The notes: a model not told the origin generated them from the letters alone. Shown: positions 17,313-25,111, counted from the stretch's first letter. The stretch: 64,000 nt of DNA from Candidatus Poribacteria bacterium (GCA_026710795.1 JAPOQK010000095.1:62001-126000); one strand, 5' to 3'. Program-made: numbers and translations.

Positions 17313-19313
17313 ATGTCAACCGATGCTCAAAATCAAAATACTGTTTCTAAATTGACCACTCAAACAAATACATCCCAAGACTACACACAGTGGCACCTAC
17401 CCAACGGTGCCATTGCACGTTTAGGAAAAGGTGAAGTCAACGATATAAAATTCTCTCCAGACGGTTCACTCTTAGCTGCAGCAACCGCAATTGGAATTTG
17501 GCTTTACGATGCATATACCGGTAAAGAAATCACAATGTTACCACATCCCAAAAAAGTTAACACACTCGCTTTTTCAAACGATGGCAAAACACTCGCAGCC
17601 GGTGAATCCGAGTACCAAGGATATGAAAGTGCTGTCAGGTTATGGGACCTTGGAACAAAGAAAGTTATTTCGTCTGTAATAGGAAATTGGAAGGAGATTA
17701 AGGCGTTAGCATACACAGCAGATGGTAAGAATCTTGTTATTGCTGGCGGCAGTAAAGACTGGACTGAAGAAATTTGGACATGGAATCCTACAGCAGATAC
17801 ACATCAGCAAAACATTATAGATTTGTCCCATATGAAAAGTTTTCCAGGAACTACTTTGGCTCTATCTCAAAACGGACGTTTTCTTGCGAATGTCGTAAAA
17901 TCAAAGAATGATCCTAAATGGAAAATTGAAATGTGGGATGTCAACACAGGTCGACAGATATCTACATTGGACGATTCAGGGCTTGGATCCGTTTCAACGA
18001 TGGCATTTTCAACTGATGAAAAAACATTAGTTAAATCAGACGCTAGTGAAATTCAGTTTTGGGACATAGAAACCAGCAAATTAAGTTTCTATATAAACTC
18101 TCCAACTAATCTACATACCTTGACATATTCACCTGATGGCACCCACATTGCAACTGGCAGCCGTGATGGAATTGTACGTATGTGGAAAGTGCCTACTGAT
18201 GGGAATTCGATTTTGCAACGTGTCTGGAGTACTCTTTTAGGAAAACAGACAAAAATGTATTTTGGGCATGCAGAATCGTTTAGATTCAAAGCAATTACTA
18301 TCTCACCAGACAACAAAATGATTGCAAGTGCAAATACTGATGGAACTATCCGAACTTGGGATATAGATACCTCCACTGAGAATATTTCATTGACGCGACA
18401 TATTGGTAATGTAAAGACTATTGCATTCACCGAAAATAATAAACTCGCAAGCATCAGTCTGAATTACGGACAGATAATTGCAACTCTATGGAATACTTAC
18501 ACTGCCAAGGAACTCGCAAATGATATTATTGATGAAGGTTCTGGTAGAAATACAGTAGTCAGACTATCACCAAACGGAAGCATATTTGCAACAGAGAGTG
18601 CAAACGAATCAGTTCAGTTATGGGATGTAACTACAAATCGTTTTATATCTCTCTTGAAATCGAAAAGGGAGGATACCGTTCCGAGAAATGCTTTTGAGCG
18701 AACATTGGTGTTTTCTCCTGATAACACAATATTTGCGAGAGGACACTCCGACGGACCAATTCAGTTGTGGGATCTCACCAATCGACACTCTTTGCCAACA
18801 CTTGAAGGACACACTGGAAACTGCTATAGGTTAGTCTTTGCACCAGACAGCAAAATATTAGCAAGTACGAATTCAGACGCTACAACGCGCCTATGGGATG
18901 TTACCACAAACACCGAAATCGCACAATTTGAGGGAGAGGAAAGACGTACATTGGCGTTAGCATTCTCCCCAGATGGAAAAACATTCGCAAACGGAGTTAA
19001 TATCTATCGACTTGATGACAAAACCGATAGTTATGTTCACTTGTATCGTCTACAGAATGTTAAATATAATATAACCAATGGATTAACATTTTCACCAGAT
19101 GCAAGGTTCCTTATAGCCAGCGGATTTGGAAAAATTGAGATTTGGAATGCAACAAATGGCGAATATCTCTCTAAAATAAATGCACATACTGGTTGGATAG
19201 AAGAAATATTGTTCTCACCGGATGGCACAATACTTGCCAGTCGTAGCGAATATGATGGCACAATACTCCTCTGGGACTGGGAAAAAATCAAACCTAACAC
19301 CAATTCAAAATAA
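17313..19313 (+). CDS. WD40 repeat protein with 14 blades
   Basis: The 666-residue product is built almost entirely of WD40 repeats. Fourteen blade ends can be counted, among them IWLYDAYTG, VRLWDLGTK, IEMWDVNTG, IQFWDIETS, IRTWDIDTS, VQLWDVTTN, TRLWDVTTN, IEIWNATNG and ILLWDW. Most blades also carry the FSPDG turn. Fourteen fits two seven-bladed propellers in tandem. There is no signal peptide, so the protein is probably a cytoplasmic scaffold. AAGGA precedes the start, and the gene lies 39 nt after two lipoprotein genes. It ends 6 nt before a MITE-like element. Confidence 0.85.
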   Translation: MSTDAQNQNTVSKLTTQTNTSQDYTQWHLPNGAIARLGKGEVNDIKFSPDGSLLAAATAIGIWLYDAYTGKEITMLPHPKKVNTLAFSNDGKTLAAGESEYQGYESAVRLWDLGTKKVISSVIGNWKEIKALAYTADGKNLVIAGGSKDWTEEIWTWNPTADTHQQNIIDLSHMKSFPGTTLALSQNGRFLANVVKSKNDPKWKIEMWDVNTGRQISTLDDSGLGSVSTMAFSTDEKTLVKSDASEIQFWDIETSKLSFYINSPTNLHTLTYSPDGTHIATGSRDGIVRMWKVPTDGNSILQRVWSTLLGKQTKMYFGHAESFRFKAITISPDNKMIASANTDGTIRTWDIDTSTENISLTRHIGNVKTIAFTENNKLASISLNYGQIIATLWNTYTAKELANDIIDEGSGRNTVVRLSPNGSIFATESANESVQLWDVTTNRFISLLKSKREDTVPRNAFERTLVFSPDNTIFARGHSDGPIQLWDLTNRHSLPTLEGHTGNCYRLVFAPDSKILASTNSDATTRLWDVTTNTEIAQFEGEERRTLALAFSPDGKTFANGVNIYRLDDKTDSYVHLYRLQNVKYNITNGLTFSPDARFLIASGFGKIEIWNATNGEYLSKINAHTGWIEEILFSPDGTILASRSEYDGTILLWDWEKIKPNTNSK

Positions 19314-19319
19314 TGATTA

Positions 19320-19477
19320 TTATACCAATTCTAATATTTATTGTCCCATTACTGGATTCAAACATTGTTATTGATTGGAAATCTTTCTTCTGTAGGAGCG
19401 ACCTCCTGGTCGCGACCGGGAGGTCGCTCCTACAAGTAGTCCTCAGCAATGGCACTTTATTTATTAGAATGGTATTA
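19320..19477. mobile_element. MITE-like element, copy B
   Basis: This is the inverted copy of the element at 13314-13504. The left end TTATACCAATTCTAATA is at 19320-19336 and the right end, complement of TAATACCATTCTAATA, is at about 19462-19477. The centre (about 19397-19433) forms a strong hairpin from GGAGCGACCTCC and GGGAGGTCGCTCC. It lacks the nested 35-bp hairpin of copy A. It begins 6 nt after the WD40 stop, so its hairpin could serve as that gene's terminator. Confidence 0.68.
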
Positions 19478-19484
19478 TATTCTG

Positions 19485-19545
19485 TAGGAGCGACCTCCGG
19501 GTCGCGATTTCTTATCCTGAAAATCTTGTAATCCTGGTTCAGACA
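19485..19545. repeat. GTAGGAGCGACC fragment and CTGAAAATC/TTCAGACA repeat
   Basis: A partial GTAGGAGCGACCTCCGGGTCGCG lies at about 19484-19506. It is followed by TTATCCTGAAAATCTTG and ATCCTGGTTCAGACAAATA up to about 19547. The latter words recur near 5826-5845 and 22760-22785. CTGAA and TTCAG can pair as a short stem. Confidence 0.5.
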
Positions 19546-19607
19546 AATACAATTTAATATACGAATAAATACCAATATATATCCAATAAGACATTTCACT
19601 TTTTAAT

Positions 19608-19636
19608 TTGACACCCACAAAAAGATACTATATAAT
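19608..19636 (+). promoter_or_regulatory. Consensus sigma70 promoter (TTGACA-N17-TATAAT)
   Basis: TTGACA at 19608-19613 and TATAAT at 19631-19636 are exact consensus hexamers separated by exactly 17 nt. Transcription would start near 19643, about 324 nt before the M48 peptidase gene. No open frame with a ribosome site lies in between, so it drives either a long leader or a small RNA. Confidence 0.7.
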
Positions 19637-19642
19637 TAACGT

Positions 19643-19966
19643 ATGTTTAGAATATAGGATTATATCGGGGACACGAGTTGAGATACGTTAGAAGGAGGTA
19701 TAAATACAAATTCACCATGTGTGTAGCACTTGGTTTTTGTGTCTAAGGGACTGTATATGGGTTTTCTAAGTTTCATGTCTTACAAATTGTGAAGGTAGAT
19801 CAAGACAAGAAAAAGACCAAAAAGGAGCAAAAAAAAAAGCGAAATTCGCGTCACATTCCTTATCCTGACTGGATTCTTAACGTCACAGTGACGTGCAAAA
19901 GGTCACAATTTATAAGTGTCCACACCAAAATAACATAACTTCACACAAGGATACCTAACACACAAA
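19643..19966 (+). ncRNA. Candidate small RNA or long 5' leader of the M48 gene
   Basis: This stretch lies downstream of a consensus promoter and codes for nothing convincing. An AGAAGGAGG at about 19690 is not followed by a usable frame. It contains a purine-rich run ending in A10 (near 19830), the short hairpin GCGA-AAT-TCGC and the palindrome ACGTCAC-A-GTGACGT at 19880-19894. It was compared by eye with 6S RNA, tmRNA, SRP RNA and RNase P RNA and does not clearly match. It could simply be an untranslated leader. Confidence 0.3.
19880..19894. promoter_or_regulatory. Palindrome ACGTCAC-A-GTGACGT
   Basis: This 15-nt palindrome has 7-bp arms around one central base, 73 nt before the M48 peptidase start. 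Such symmetry suits a dimeric regulator, but no regulator is known. A related GGTCACAA lies 7 nt further on. Confidence 0.35.
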
Positions 19967-21250
19967 ATGGGACAAACAAGCATCGTCCTAATCGCAGGAC
20001 TAATCTTTCTGCTACGCTATCAAGTACCTGAAGAAGGTGTAGAATTTAACAACACGTATATTATTTTGTGGACATGTATACTTACATTCACGCCTATACT
20101 TCTCACATATCTTACAAAAAGATTTACAGCATTGCGAACCACGATTGTATTTGACATTCTTAGTTTAGTGACTTACATTGTTGTCCTTCACAAGTTCAAT
20201 TTACCAGCATTCATCAATAAACATCTATTCTTTTTGGAAATAGTGCACCACTCGCGTGAGATTTTTTCACTCTTTCCACTATTTATCGGATTAATCGGGA
20301 TTCGGGTTGCAATGCATGAAACACCACATACCAATCATGAAAAACGGAGAGAACACATAAACTTTCATTTCAGACATTTACTTCTCCCAATAATTCCATT
20401 ATTAGTCTGGAATGGAGTTTTAGACTTTAGCCACTTTTTCCCTGAAGAAGTTGCAGCACTATTTGTCATCATTATGATTATTCCTTTGCTTGCGTTCCCA
20501 TATATCCTCGCACCGTATATGATGCAATTTTTATGGAAAACAAAACCGCTAACAGATACAATACTCATTAAAAAACTGGTTGAGTTGACAAAACGAAGCA
20601 AAATGAAGTTCCGAGATATTGCAGTATTGCAAACAGGGGATTTTGAGATAACTAATGCAGCTGTTGCAGGCATTTTACCGAGAAACAGACGAATCTTTCT
20701 AACAGATTCTCTCTTACGAAACTTTACGGACGAACAGATAGAGACAATTGTTGCACATGAAATCGGTCATATCCGACATAGACATCTACTGATATCCTGT
20801 TTCATTGTTTTCGGATATATACTAAGTTATGCGATCTTTTACCAATTAGTTGGAAAACCACTTATGTCGCTACTTGAAGGTTATCCAATTATTTCATCAA
20901 TTGTTACGCTGCTCTTTTTTGTATTCTATTTCAGGGTGTTCTTTAATTTTCTATCACGACGTTTTGAATATCAAGCTGATCTGTACGCGGCTGACCTAAC
21001 CAATAATCCTGAAGGATATAAATCAGCACTAAAGGACCTTGGATCGTATAGTGCATTTCCTAAACTGATTCGTTTAATAATTGAGTTGATAAATACGCAT
21101 CCATCCATTGATAGAAGAATAGAGTTTATTGATCAATCTATTAAGGATAATAACGCTATTCATAGATATAGAAAGTGCTTGCTTGAAGTAAAACTATTAT
21201 TCGCAATAATCCCAATTATGTTTGTTCTCATTTATCTGATAAACCTATAA
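19967..21250 (+). CDS. M48-family membrane zinc metallopeptidase
   Basis: The 427-residue product has the zinc motif HEIGH (IVAHEIGHIRHRH) with the downstream Glu ligand in RRFEYQADLYAADL. Several membrane helices precede and surround the catalytic segment. This is the layout of HtpX/Ste24-type peptidases, which cut membrane proteins from the cytoplasmic side in quality control. Length is greater than HtpX (about 290) and close to Ste24-like members. AAGGA lies about 17 nt upstream of the ATG, a long spacing. The gene appears monocistronic. Confidence 0.85.
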   Translation: MGQTSIVLIAGLIFLLRYQVPEEGVEFNNTYIILWTCILTFTPILLTYLTKRFTALRTTIVFDILSLVTYIVVLHKFNLPAFINKHLFFLEIVHHSREIFSLFPLFIGLIGIRVAMHETPHTNHEKRREHINFHFRHLLLPIIPLLVWNGVLDFSHFFPEEVAALFVIIMIIPLLAFPYILAPYMMQFLWKTKPLTDTILIKKLVELTKRSKMKFRDIAVLQTGDFEITNAAVAGILPRNRRIFLTDSLLRNFTDEQIETIVAHEIGHIRHRHLLISCFIVFGYILSYAIFYQLVGKPLMSLLEGYPIISSIVTLLFFVFYFRVFFNFLSRRFEYQADLYAADLTNNPEGYKSALKDLGSYSAFPKLIRLIIELINTHPSIDRRIEFIDQSIKDNNAIHRYRKCLLEVKLLFAIIPIMFVLIYLINL

Positions 21251-21312
21251 AATACAGAATCATTTACCTTATCTGTTTGATTGTTATATGGTTACCCAGT
21301 GGAGAGAAATAC

Positions 21313-21462
21313 ATAGAACGTATGTGTTAATCATAGACAAGCCCCAGCGGGGCGATAGATGTATAGAACGTATGTGTTAATCATAGACAAGCCCCAGCGG
21401 GGTGACAGGTATATAGAACGTATGTGTTAATCATAGATAAGCCCAGCGGGGCGACAGGTGTA
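21313..21462. repeat. Three tandem 50-bp direct repeats with a GC hairpin
   Basis: ATAGAACGTATGTGTTAATC begins at 21313, 21363 and 21413, exactly 50 bp apart. Each unit continues with ATAGACAAGCCCCAGCGGGG, where GCCCC and GGGGC can form a stem around AG. The third unit has lost a C. There are no spacers, so this is not a CRISPR array. It occupies most of the gap between the M48 and oxidoreductase genes. Confidence 0.8.
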
Positions 21463-21564
21463 TATTTACTATCTCATTGAATGTAAGATGTTTGACATAA
21501 CTAACTAACAATACTAACACTCTCTAAATAGTCTAAAGTTAAGTATTTATTGAAAGGACAAACC

Positions 21565-22644
21565 ATGAGTCAAAAGATATACCGGGCAGCAGCAATCGGA
21601 CATACGGGTGCTGGAAACTACGGACACGGATTGCATACTGCCTACAAAGATATAGAAAACGTCGAATTTATTGCCATATCCGACCCTGATGAAGCGGGAA
21701 GAAAAAAGGCTGTAGAAGAATCAGATGCAGCACGCAGCTATGCTGATTATCACGAGATGTTGGAGAAGGAGGAATTAGACATAGTAAGTGTCTGTCCGCG
21801 TTGGGTAACAGAACATCTTGAGATGGTAACTGCCTGTCTTGAAGCAGGATGTTCTGTCTACTGTGAAAAACCTATGACAGGTTCACTTGCAGAGGGAGAT
21901 AAAATCGTTGAAACTGCAAAAGCACACGGATTGAAGGTCGCAGTTGCACATCAAGCGGTATACCTCCCCGCAACACATACAATCAGACAGATGCTTAAGG
22001 ACGGTAAAATCGGCACTATCCAATCCATCCATGCCAGCGGTAAACAGGACAGACGCGGCGGTGGTGAAGATATGATTGTACTTGGAACACACCTATTCAA
22101 TATGATGCGTTTCTTCGTTGGAGATGTAGATTGGATGCAGTCCCACGTTACCAAGGACGGGGAAGAGGTGGCTTACGGGGATCACCATCAACCAACCGAA
22201 CCCGTCGGTCCTGTTGCAGGTGATTGCATTAATAGTTACTTCGCTTTCAAGAACGGTGTATCAGGTTTCTTTGAATCACGCAAAGATCAGGCTGGTTCTG
22301 GTAGATACGGCATGGAGATTGTTGGTAGTGAAGGCACTTTTTCACTTCGTGGAGATGTCGCCAATCGACTGATGGTATATCCGTATCCGGTTTTAGTTCC
22401 ATCAAATTCACAACAGGAATGGGAAGCGATTGACCTTGACCAAACACCTTTCTTTAAAGGCAACGAACTCGCTATTCTGGATCTGATTGACGCAATTGAA
22501 AATGACCGCAAACCGATTTCCGCAGCAGAAGACGCTGTCGGTGCGTTGGAGATGATTCTCGGTGCTTATGAATCACAACTCACAGGTAACCGTGTTCCAT
22601 TCCCAATTGCAAACCGAGAACATCCTTTAAGCCGTGGCATCTAA
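21565..22644 (+). CDS. Gfo/Idh/MocA family NAD(P)-dependent oxidoreductase
   Basis: The 359-residue product has an N-terminal Rossmann domain (AAAIGHTGAGNYG, then AISDPD) and the family EKP motif at 101-103 containing the catalytic Lys. The C-terminal domain includes LGTHLFNMMRFF with the expected active-site His. Members oxidise or reduce sugars, inositols and related compounds; the substrate cannot be read. The start at 21565 follows AAAGGACA; an upstream TTG at 21550 is less likely. The gene stands alone between a repeat array and a convergent gene. Confidence 0.88.
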   Translation: MSQKIYRAAAIGHTGAGNYGHGLHTAYKDIENVEFIAISDPDEAGRKKAVEESDAARSYADYHEMLEKEELDIVSVCPRWVTEHLEMVTACLEAGCSVYCEKPMTGSLAEGDKIVETAKAHGLKVAVAHQAVYLPATHTIRQMLKDGKIGTIQSIHASGKQDRRGGGEDMIVLGTHLFNMMRFFVGDVDWMQSHVTKDGEEVAYGDHHQPTEPVGPVAGDCINSYFAFKNGVSGFFESRKDQAGSGRYGMEIVGSEGTFSLRGDVANRLMVYPYPVLVPSNSQQEWEAIDLDQTPFFKGNELAILDLIDAIENDRKPISAAEDAVGALEMILGAYESQLTGNRVPFPIANREHPLSRGI

Positions 22645-22837
22645 ACTTCATTTCAACTTATGATTCGGTAGATTTAGAGTGTAATACCAATAACTGTCAT
22701 TTTCCGGTGAGCAGAAAATGTAGACGATAGCGGATTACTTTGCTGTTGCAGATATCTAATCCTGAAAATCCTGGTTCAGACAAAAAAGGAATCCTTAAAT
22801 ACACAATCATAGTAGCGAGTGTGTGAAACCCAATCTA
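22645..22837. repeat. Convergent intergenic gap with CTGAAAATCCTGGTTCAGACA repeat
   Basis: The gap between convergent genes carries AATCCTGAAAATCCTGG and TTCAGACAAAAAAGG at about 22760-22792. The same words occur near 5826 and 19508. The CTGAA/TTCAG arms can form a small hairpin followed by A-rich sequence, which could end transcription from the left. Confidence 0.5.
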
Positions 22838-24040
22838 TCATTTAGGGTTAGAAACAAGACCTGTATCTGATGAAATCGCCATGTCCCAATCAGCGGTAAA
22901 CAACCACCAATTCGTCATTGCACGCTTCTCATATTGAATAATGTTGTTATATCCCGGCATATTTTGCATCCAGTAAATATACCACTGAGATTCAATTCGT
23001 TGCTGTATTTTTTCAGGATTAGGTTCTTTCCAATCATACTTCAGATTTCCATAAGTATCAACATTAACCAACGTCTTTTTGCCGCTATTATCAGGAGTCC
23101 AATCTTCAATATCGCTTTCCACAGATGTCATCGTATCAGTATAGTCGTAATGTCTTGTGGTATTTGGCGGCATGTGTGTCCAACCTGCACGACCTGTAAT
23201 GAAGTTCCCGTCCTCATCCTGACCAACGAACTTCTTCCAAAAAAGGTCGGTATTCCCGAATTGCAGATGATTCGCATGACTTAATATCGCTTCTAACTGA
23301 TGTCCATGATTATGCACCGCTTCGGCATGGCTACGTCGAAAATTCTGTCCATACACTGTATATGTTGATTTGTAAATAGGCAAATCGGTATTATCGCGGT
23401 TACTGTTTGAAATGTCACCTGTCAAAGGACTCGACATATTTGATTCCCACCAGTTTCTGAAATCTTCCAACTTATGCAAAGCAGGATCATAACACGGAAA
23501 ATCAGAATTCACACCACCCATCCACATCCATATCTCTTTGACACCTAAATCGTTGACATAATGCTCCATATTAAATCGTTCAAATATCTTATGGTAATCA
23601 GGAGAATACAGCGGTGTTCCATCCTTTAGGTAAGTAGAAACTGGTCCTTGTGGTGTCTGTTCATATACAGTTATATATTCAACCACACGATAACCTATGG
23701 AAGGTACAGCAGAAGGGTTCTTATACCCTCTGAAACGAGTACCCTCTTCAAGCATAAACTTTACTCGTTTGTCATACAGATCAATCTTTGCCTTGAGTTC
23801 CTTCAAGGACATTTCCCCCAAATCATAAAAATCCGGTGCTTTGCTAACATCCACATTTTCACCATCTGCGGTAGGCAAAAACCGCATGATGACAACAGGT
23901 ATTTCATAATGATGTCCAGCTGCGGGTGTAGCCAAATAAGGATCAATCTCCTCAAATACTGGAGGTATTTCATTAGCACATACAGACATAGACTGCATCA
24001 GTATCACGATAACCACTCCTACAATGTATACATATTTCAT
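22838..24040 (-). CDS. Secreted protein of unknown function with HNHGH motif
   Basis: The 400-residue product begins with a signal peptide (MKYVYIVGVVIVILMQSMSV, cleavage near CAN-E). The mature protein is rich in Trp, Tyr and His, with segments EIWMWMGGVNSDFPCYDP, HAEAVHNHGHQLEAILSHANH and a Trp-rich end (WYIYWMQNMPGYNN). The clustered His and acidic residues could form a metal site. No known family was recognised. It starts 128 nt after the HMA selenoprotein gene with a terminator between, so it is probably a separate unit. Confidence 0.7.
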   Translation of the reverse strand: MKYVYIVGVVIVILMQSMSVCANEIPPVFEEIDPYLATPAAGHHYEIPVVIMRFLPTADGENVDVSKAPDFYDLGEMSLKELKAKIDLYDKRVKFMLEEGTRFRGYKNPSAVPSIGYRVVEYITVYEQTPQGPVSTYLKDGTPLYSPDYHKIFERFNMEHYVNDLGVKEIWMWMGGVNSDFPCYDPALHKLEDFRNWWESNMSSPLTGDISNSNRDNTDLPIYKSTYTVYGQNFRRSHAEAVHNHGHQLEAILSHANHLQFGNTDLFWKKFVGQDEDGNFITGRAGWTHMPPNTTRHYDYTDTMTSVESDIEDWTPDNSGKKTLVNVDTYGNLKYDWKEPNPEKIQQRIESQWYIYWMQNMPGYNNIIQYEKRAMTNWWLFTADWDMAISSDTGLVSNPK

Positions 24041-24062
24041 ATTATACCTTGAAATGATGATA

Positions 24063-24100
24063 TGAAAAAAGAATCCTCATGGGCATATAGCACATGAGGA
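24063..24100 (-). terminator. Intrinsic terminator after the HMA selenoprotein genes
   Basis: On the minus strand TCCTCATG (24100-24093) pairs with CATGAGGA (24081-24074) around an 11-nt loop. It is followed by TTCTTTTTTCA. The stem-plus-T-run lies about 70 nt beyond the stop codon of the HMA gene. Confidence 0.7.
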
Positions 24101-24168
24101 ACAAAACAATATCATTATAGTTTGAAATGTGTAATGGAGATATGAGATACCTCCATTACCATCAAAAT

Positions 24169-24537
24169 CTATTCAATTACTTGGGCTGTAAAACGCGGCT
24201 GATCATCAATTATTTCTGCTGCTGCAACCGCATCTACTAAAGCAGCAGTTTTTACTTTGTCTTTTTTAACTTTCACAACGGCTTTACCATCCGCTTGAGA
24301 AACACTGACAATCTCAGTAACACCTTCAACATTCTTAAGTGCAGACTGCACACTTGCGACACAATTACCTCATGTCATACCTGTTACTTGTAGACTAATT
24401 TCTTCAATAGCAACATTTGCTTCTACCTGTTCAGTTTCCTCAGTTGCTTCTGGTGTATTCTCTGCAGAGTCTTTCTGGTTAGCGCATCCAAAAATTACAA
24501 CTAACATTACTATGCAGATAAGTGATCTTTTTAACAT
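24169..24537 (-). CDS. Selenocysteine-containing HMA-domain lipoprotein, copy 1
   Basis: The 122-residue product reads through one in-frame UGA (24370-24372) as selenocysteine 56. A lipoprotein signal (MLKRSLICIVMLVVIFGC, Cys18) precedes a Glu/Thr-rich linker. A heavy-metal-associated domain follows, with the site G-M-T-U56-G-N-C59; relatives have GMTCxxC. The domain continues with SVQSALKNVEGV and the KAVVKV strand. The expected role is extracytoplasmic binding of soft metals (copper, mercury) or redox work. A hairpin after the UGA (24339-24351) fits a SECIS. The next gene upstream is a paralogue with the same recoding. A nonsense mutation is unlikely because both copies keep the frame intact. 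Confidence 0.85.
24339..24351 (-). promoter_or_regulatory. SECIS-like hairpin of HMA copy 1
   Basis: GTGCA and TGCAC form a 5-bp stem around the loop GTC, whose first G is 24 nt after the UGA (23 nt between). An alternative outer pairing AAGTG/CACTT is also possible. A G in a small apical loop at this distance suits the bacterial SECIS that recruits SelB. Confidence 0.65.
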
Positions 24538-24561
24538 TTCTAATTATTCCTTCGACTTAAG

Positions 24562-24608
24562 GATAGATTATAAACAGGAATTCAAAAGCACCTTGTTTAT
24601 AATCTATC
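24562..24608 (-). promoter_or_regulatory. Long AT-rich hairpin between the two HMA genes
   Basis: GATAGATTATAAACA-GG (24562-24578) is complementary to CCTTGTTTATAATCTATC (24591-24608) over about 17 pairs with one bulged base. It lies between the stop of HMA copy 2 and the start of copy 1, just upstream of the AAGGA ribosome site of copy 1. It could terminate, process or set the ratio of the two transcripts. No T-run follows directly, so a processing or attenuation role is possible. Confidence 0.55.
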
Positions 24609-24698
24609 TATTTACTGTACATCCGATAATCAAATGAAAATCGGTAGTATATGTAAAATATCAGATGGATGGCGAGTGATGTCCACCCTTTCAATTCG

Positions 24699-25082
24699 TT
24701 AATTAACAGATGACACTGTAAAACGAGGATCTGCCTCTACAGCTTTTATCAAAGCATCGTTACTTACTTTGCCTTTTTCGACTTTAACGACAGCCTTCTT
24801 AGAGTCTCTGTTAACACTCAAAACCTCAGCGACACCCGTGACCTTACTCAGTGCATCCTGCACTGCGGCGGGACACGATGCTCAAGTCATGCCCTCCACC
24901 TGAAGTGTCACTTCCTGATAGGATGATTTTTCTGGAGTCGGAACCGATATATCATCCATCGGTTTTTCTTCCGATGCCATAGTGGTATCTTCAGGCATCT
25001 CTGCCTGTTTACCAATCATACCACAACCTGTCAGGAGCGCAAAGGTAACGAGTGTAATCAGCGCAAATTTCGCGATTTTCAT
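24699..25082 (-). CDS. Selenocysteine-containing HMA-domain lipoprotein, copy 2
   Basis: The 127-residue product reads through an in-frame UGA (24882-24884) as selenocysteine 67. A classical lipoprotein signal (MKIAKFALITLVTFALLTGC, lipobox LTGC, Cys20) precedes an acidic, Met-containing linker. The HMA domain has the site G-M-T-U67-A-S-C70, then AVQDALSKVTGV and KAVVKV, ending in PRFTVSSVN. Start choice is firm: AAAGGAGG sits 7 nt upstream. It is paralogous to copy 1 over the domain but not the linker. Location is periplasmic, membrane-anchored. A soft-metal chaperone or detoxification role is inferred from the fold. Confidence 0.87.
24849..24865 (-). promoter_or_regulatory. SECIS-like hairpin of HMA copy 2
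   Basis: CAGTGCA and TGCACTG form a perfect 7-bp stem around the loop GGA, whose first G is 24 nt after the UGA (23 nt between). Position and loop match the hairpin of copy 1 exactly, and both fall on the codons for VQ-x-AL. Confidence 0.7.
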
Positions 25083-25111
25083 CGTTATACCTCCTTTGTT
25101 ATTACATATCC

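Noticed and set aside
19643-19966. 6S RNA, tmRNA, SRP RNA or RNase P RNA
   Set aside because: No closing stem or conserved core motif of these RNAs was recognised by eye, so only a generic candidate RNA is reported.
21313-21462. CRISPR array
   Set aside because: The 50-bp units abut with no unique spacers, there are only three, and no cas gene is present.
24169-25082. HMA genes as pseudogenes with nonsense mutations
   Set aside because: Two paralogues would need the same mutation at the same codon, both frames continue intact, both have ribosome sites and both have a matching hairpin after the UGA.
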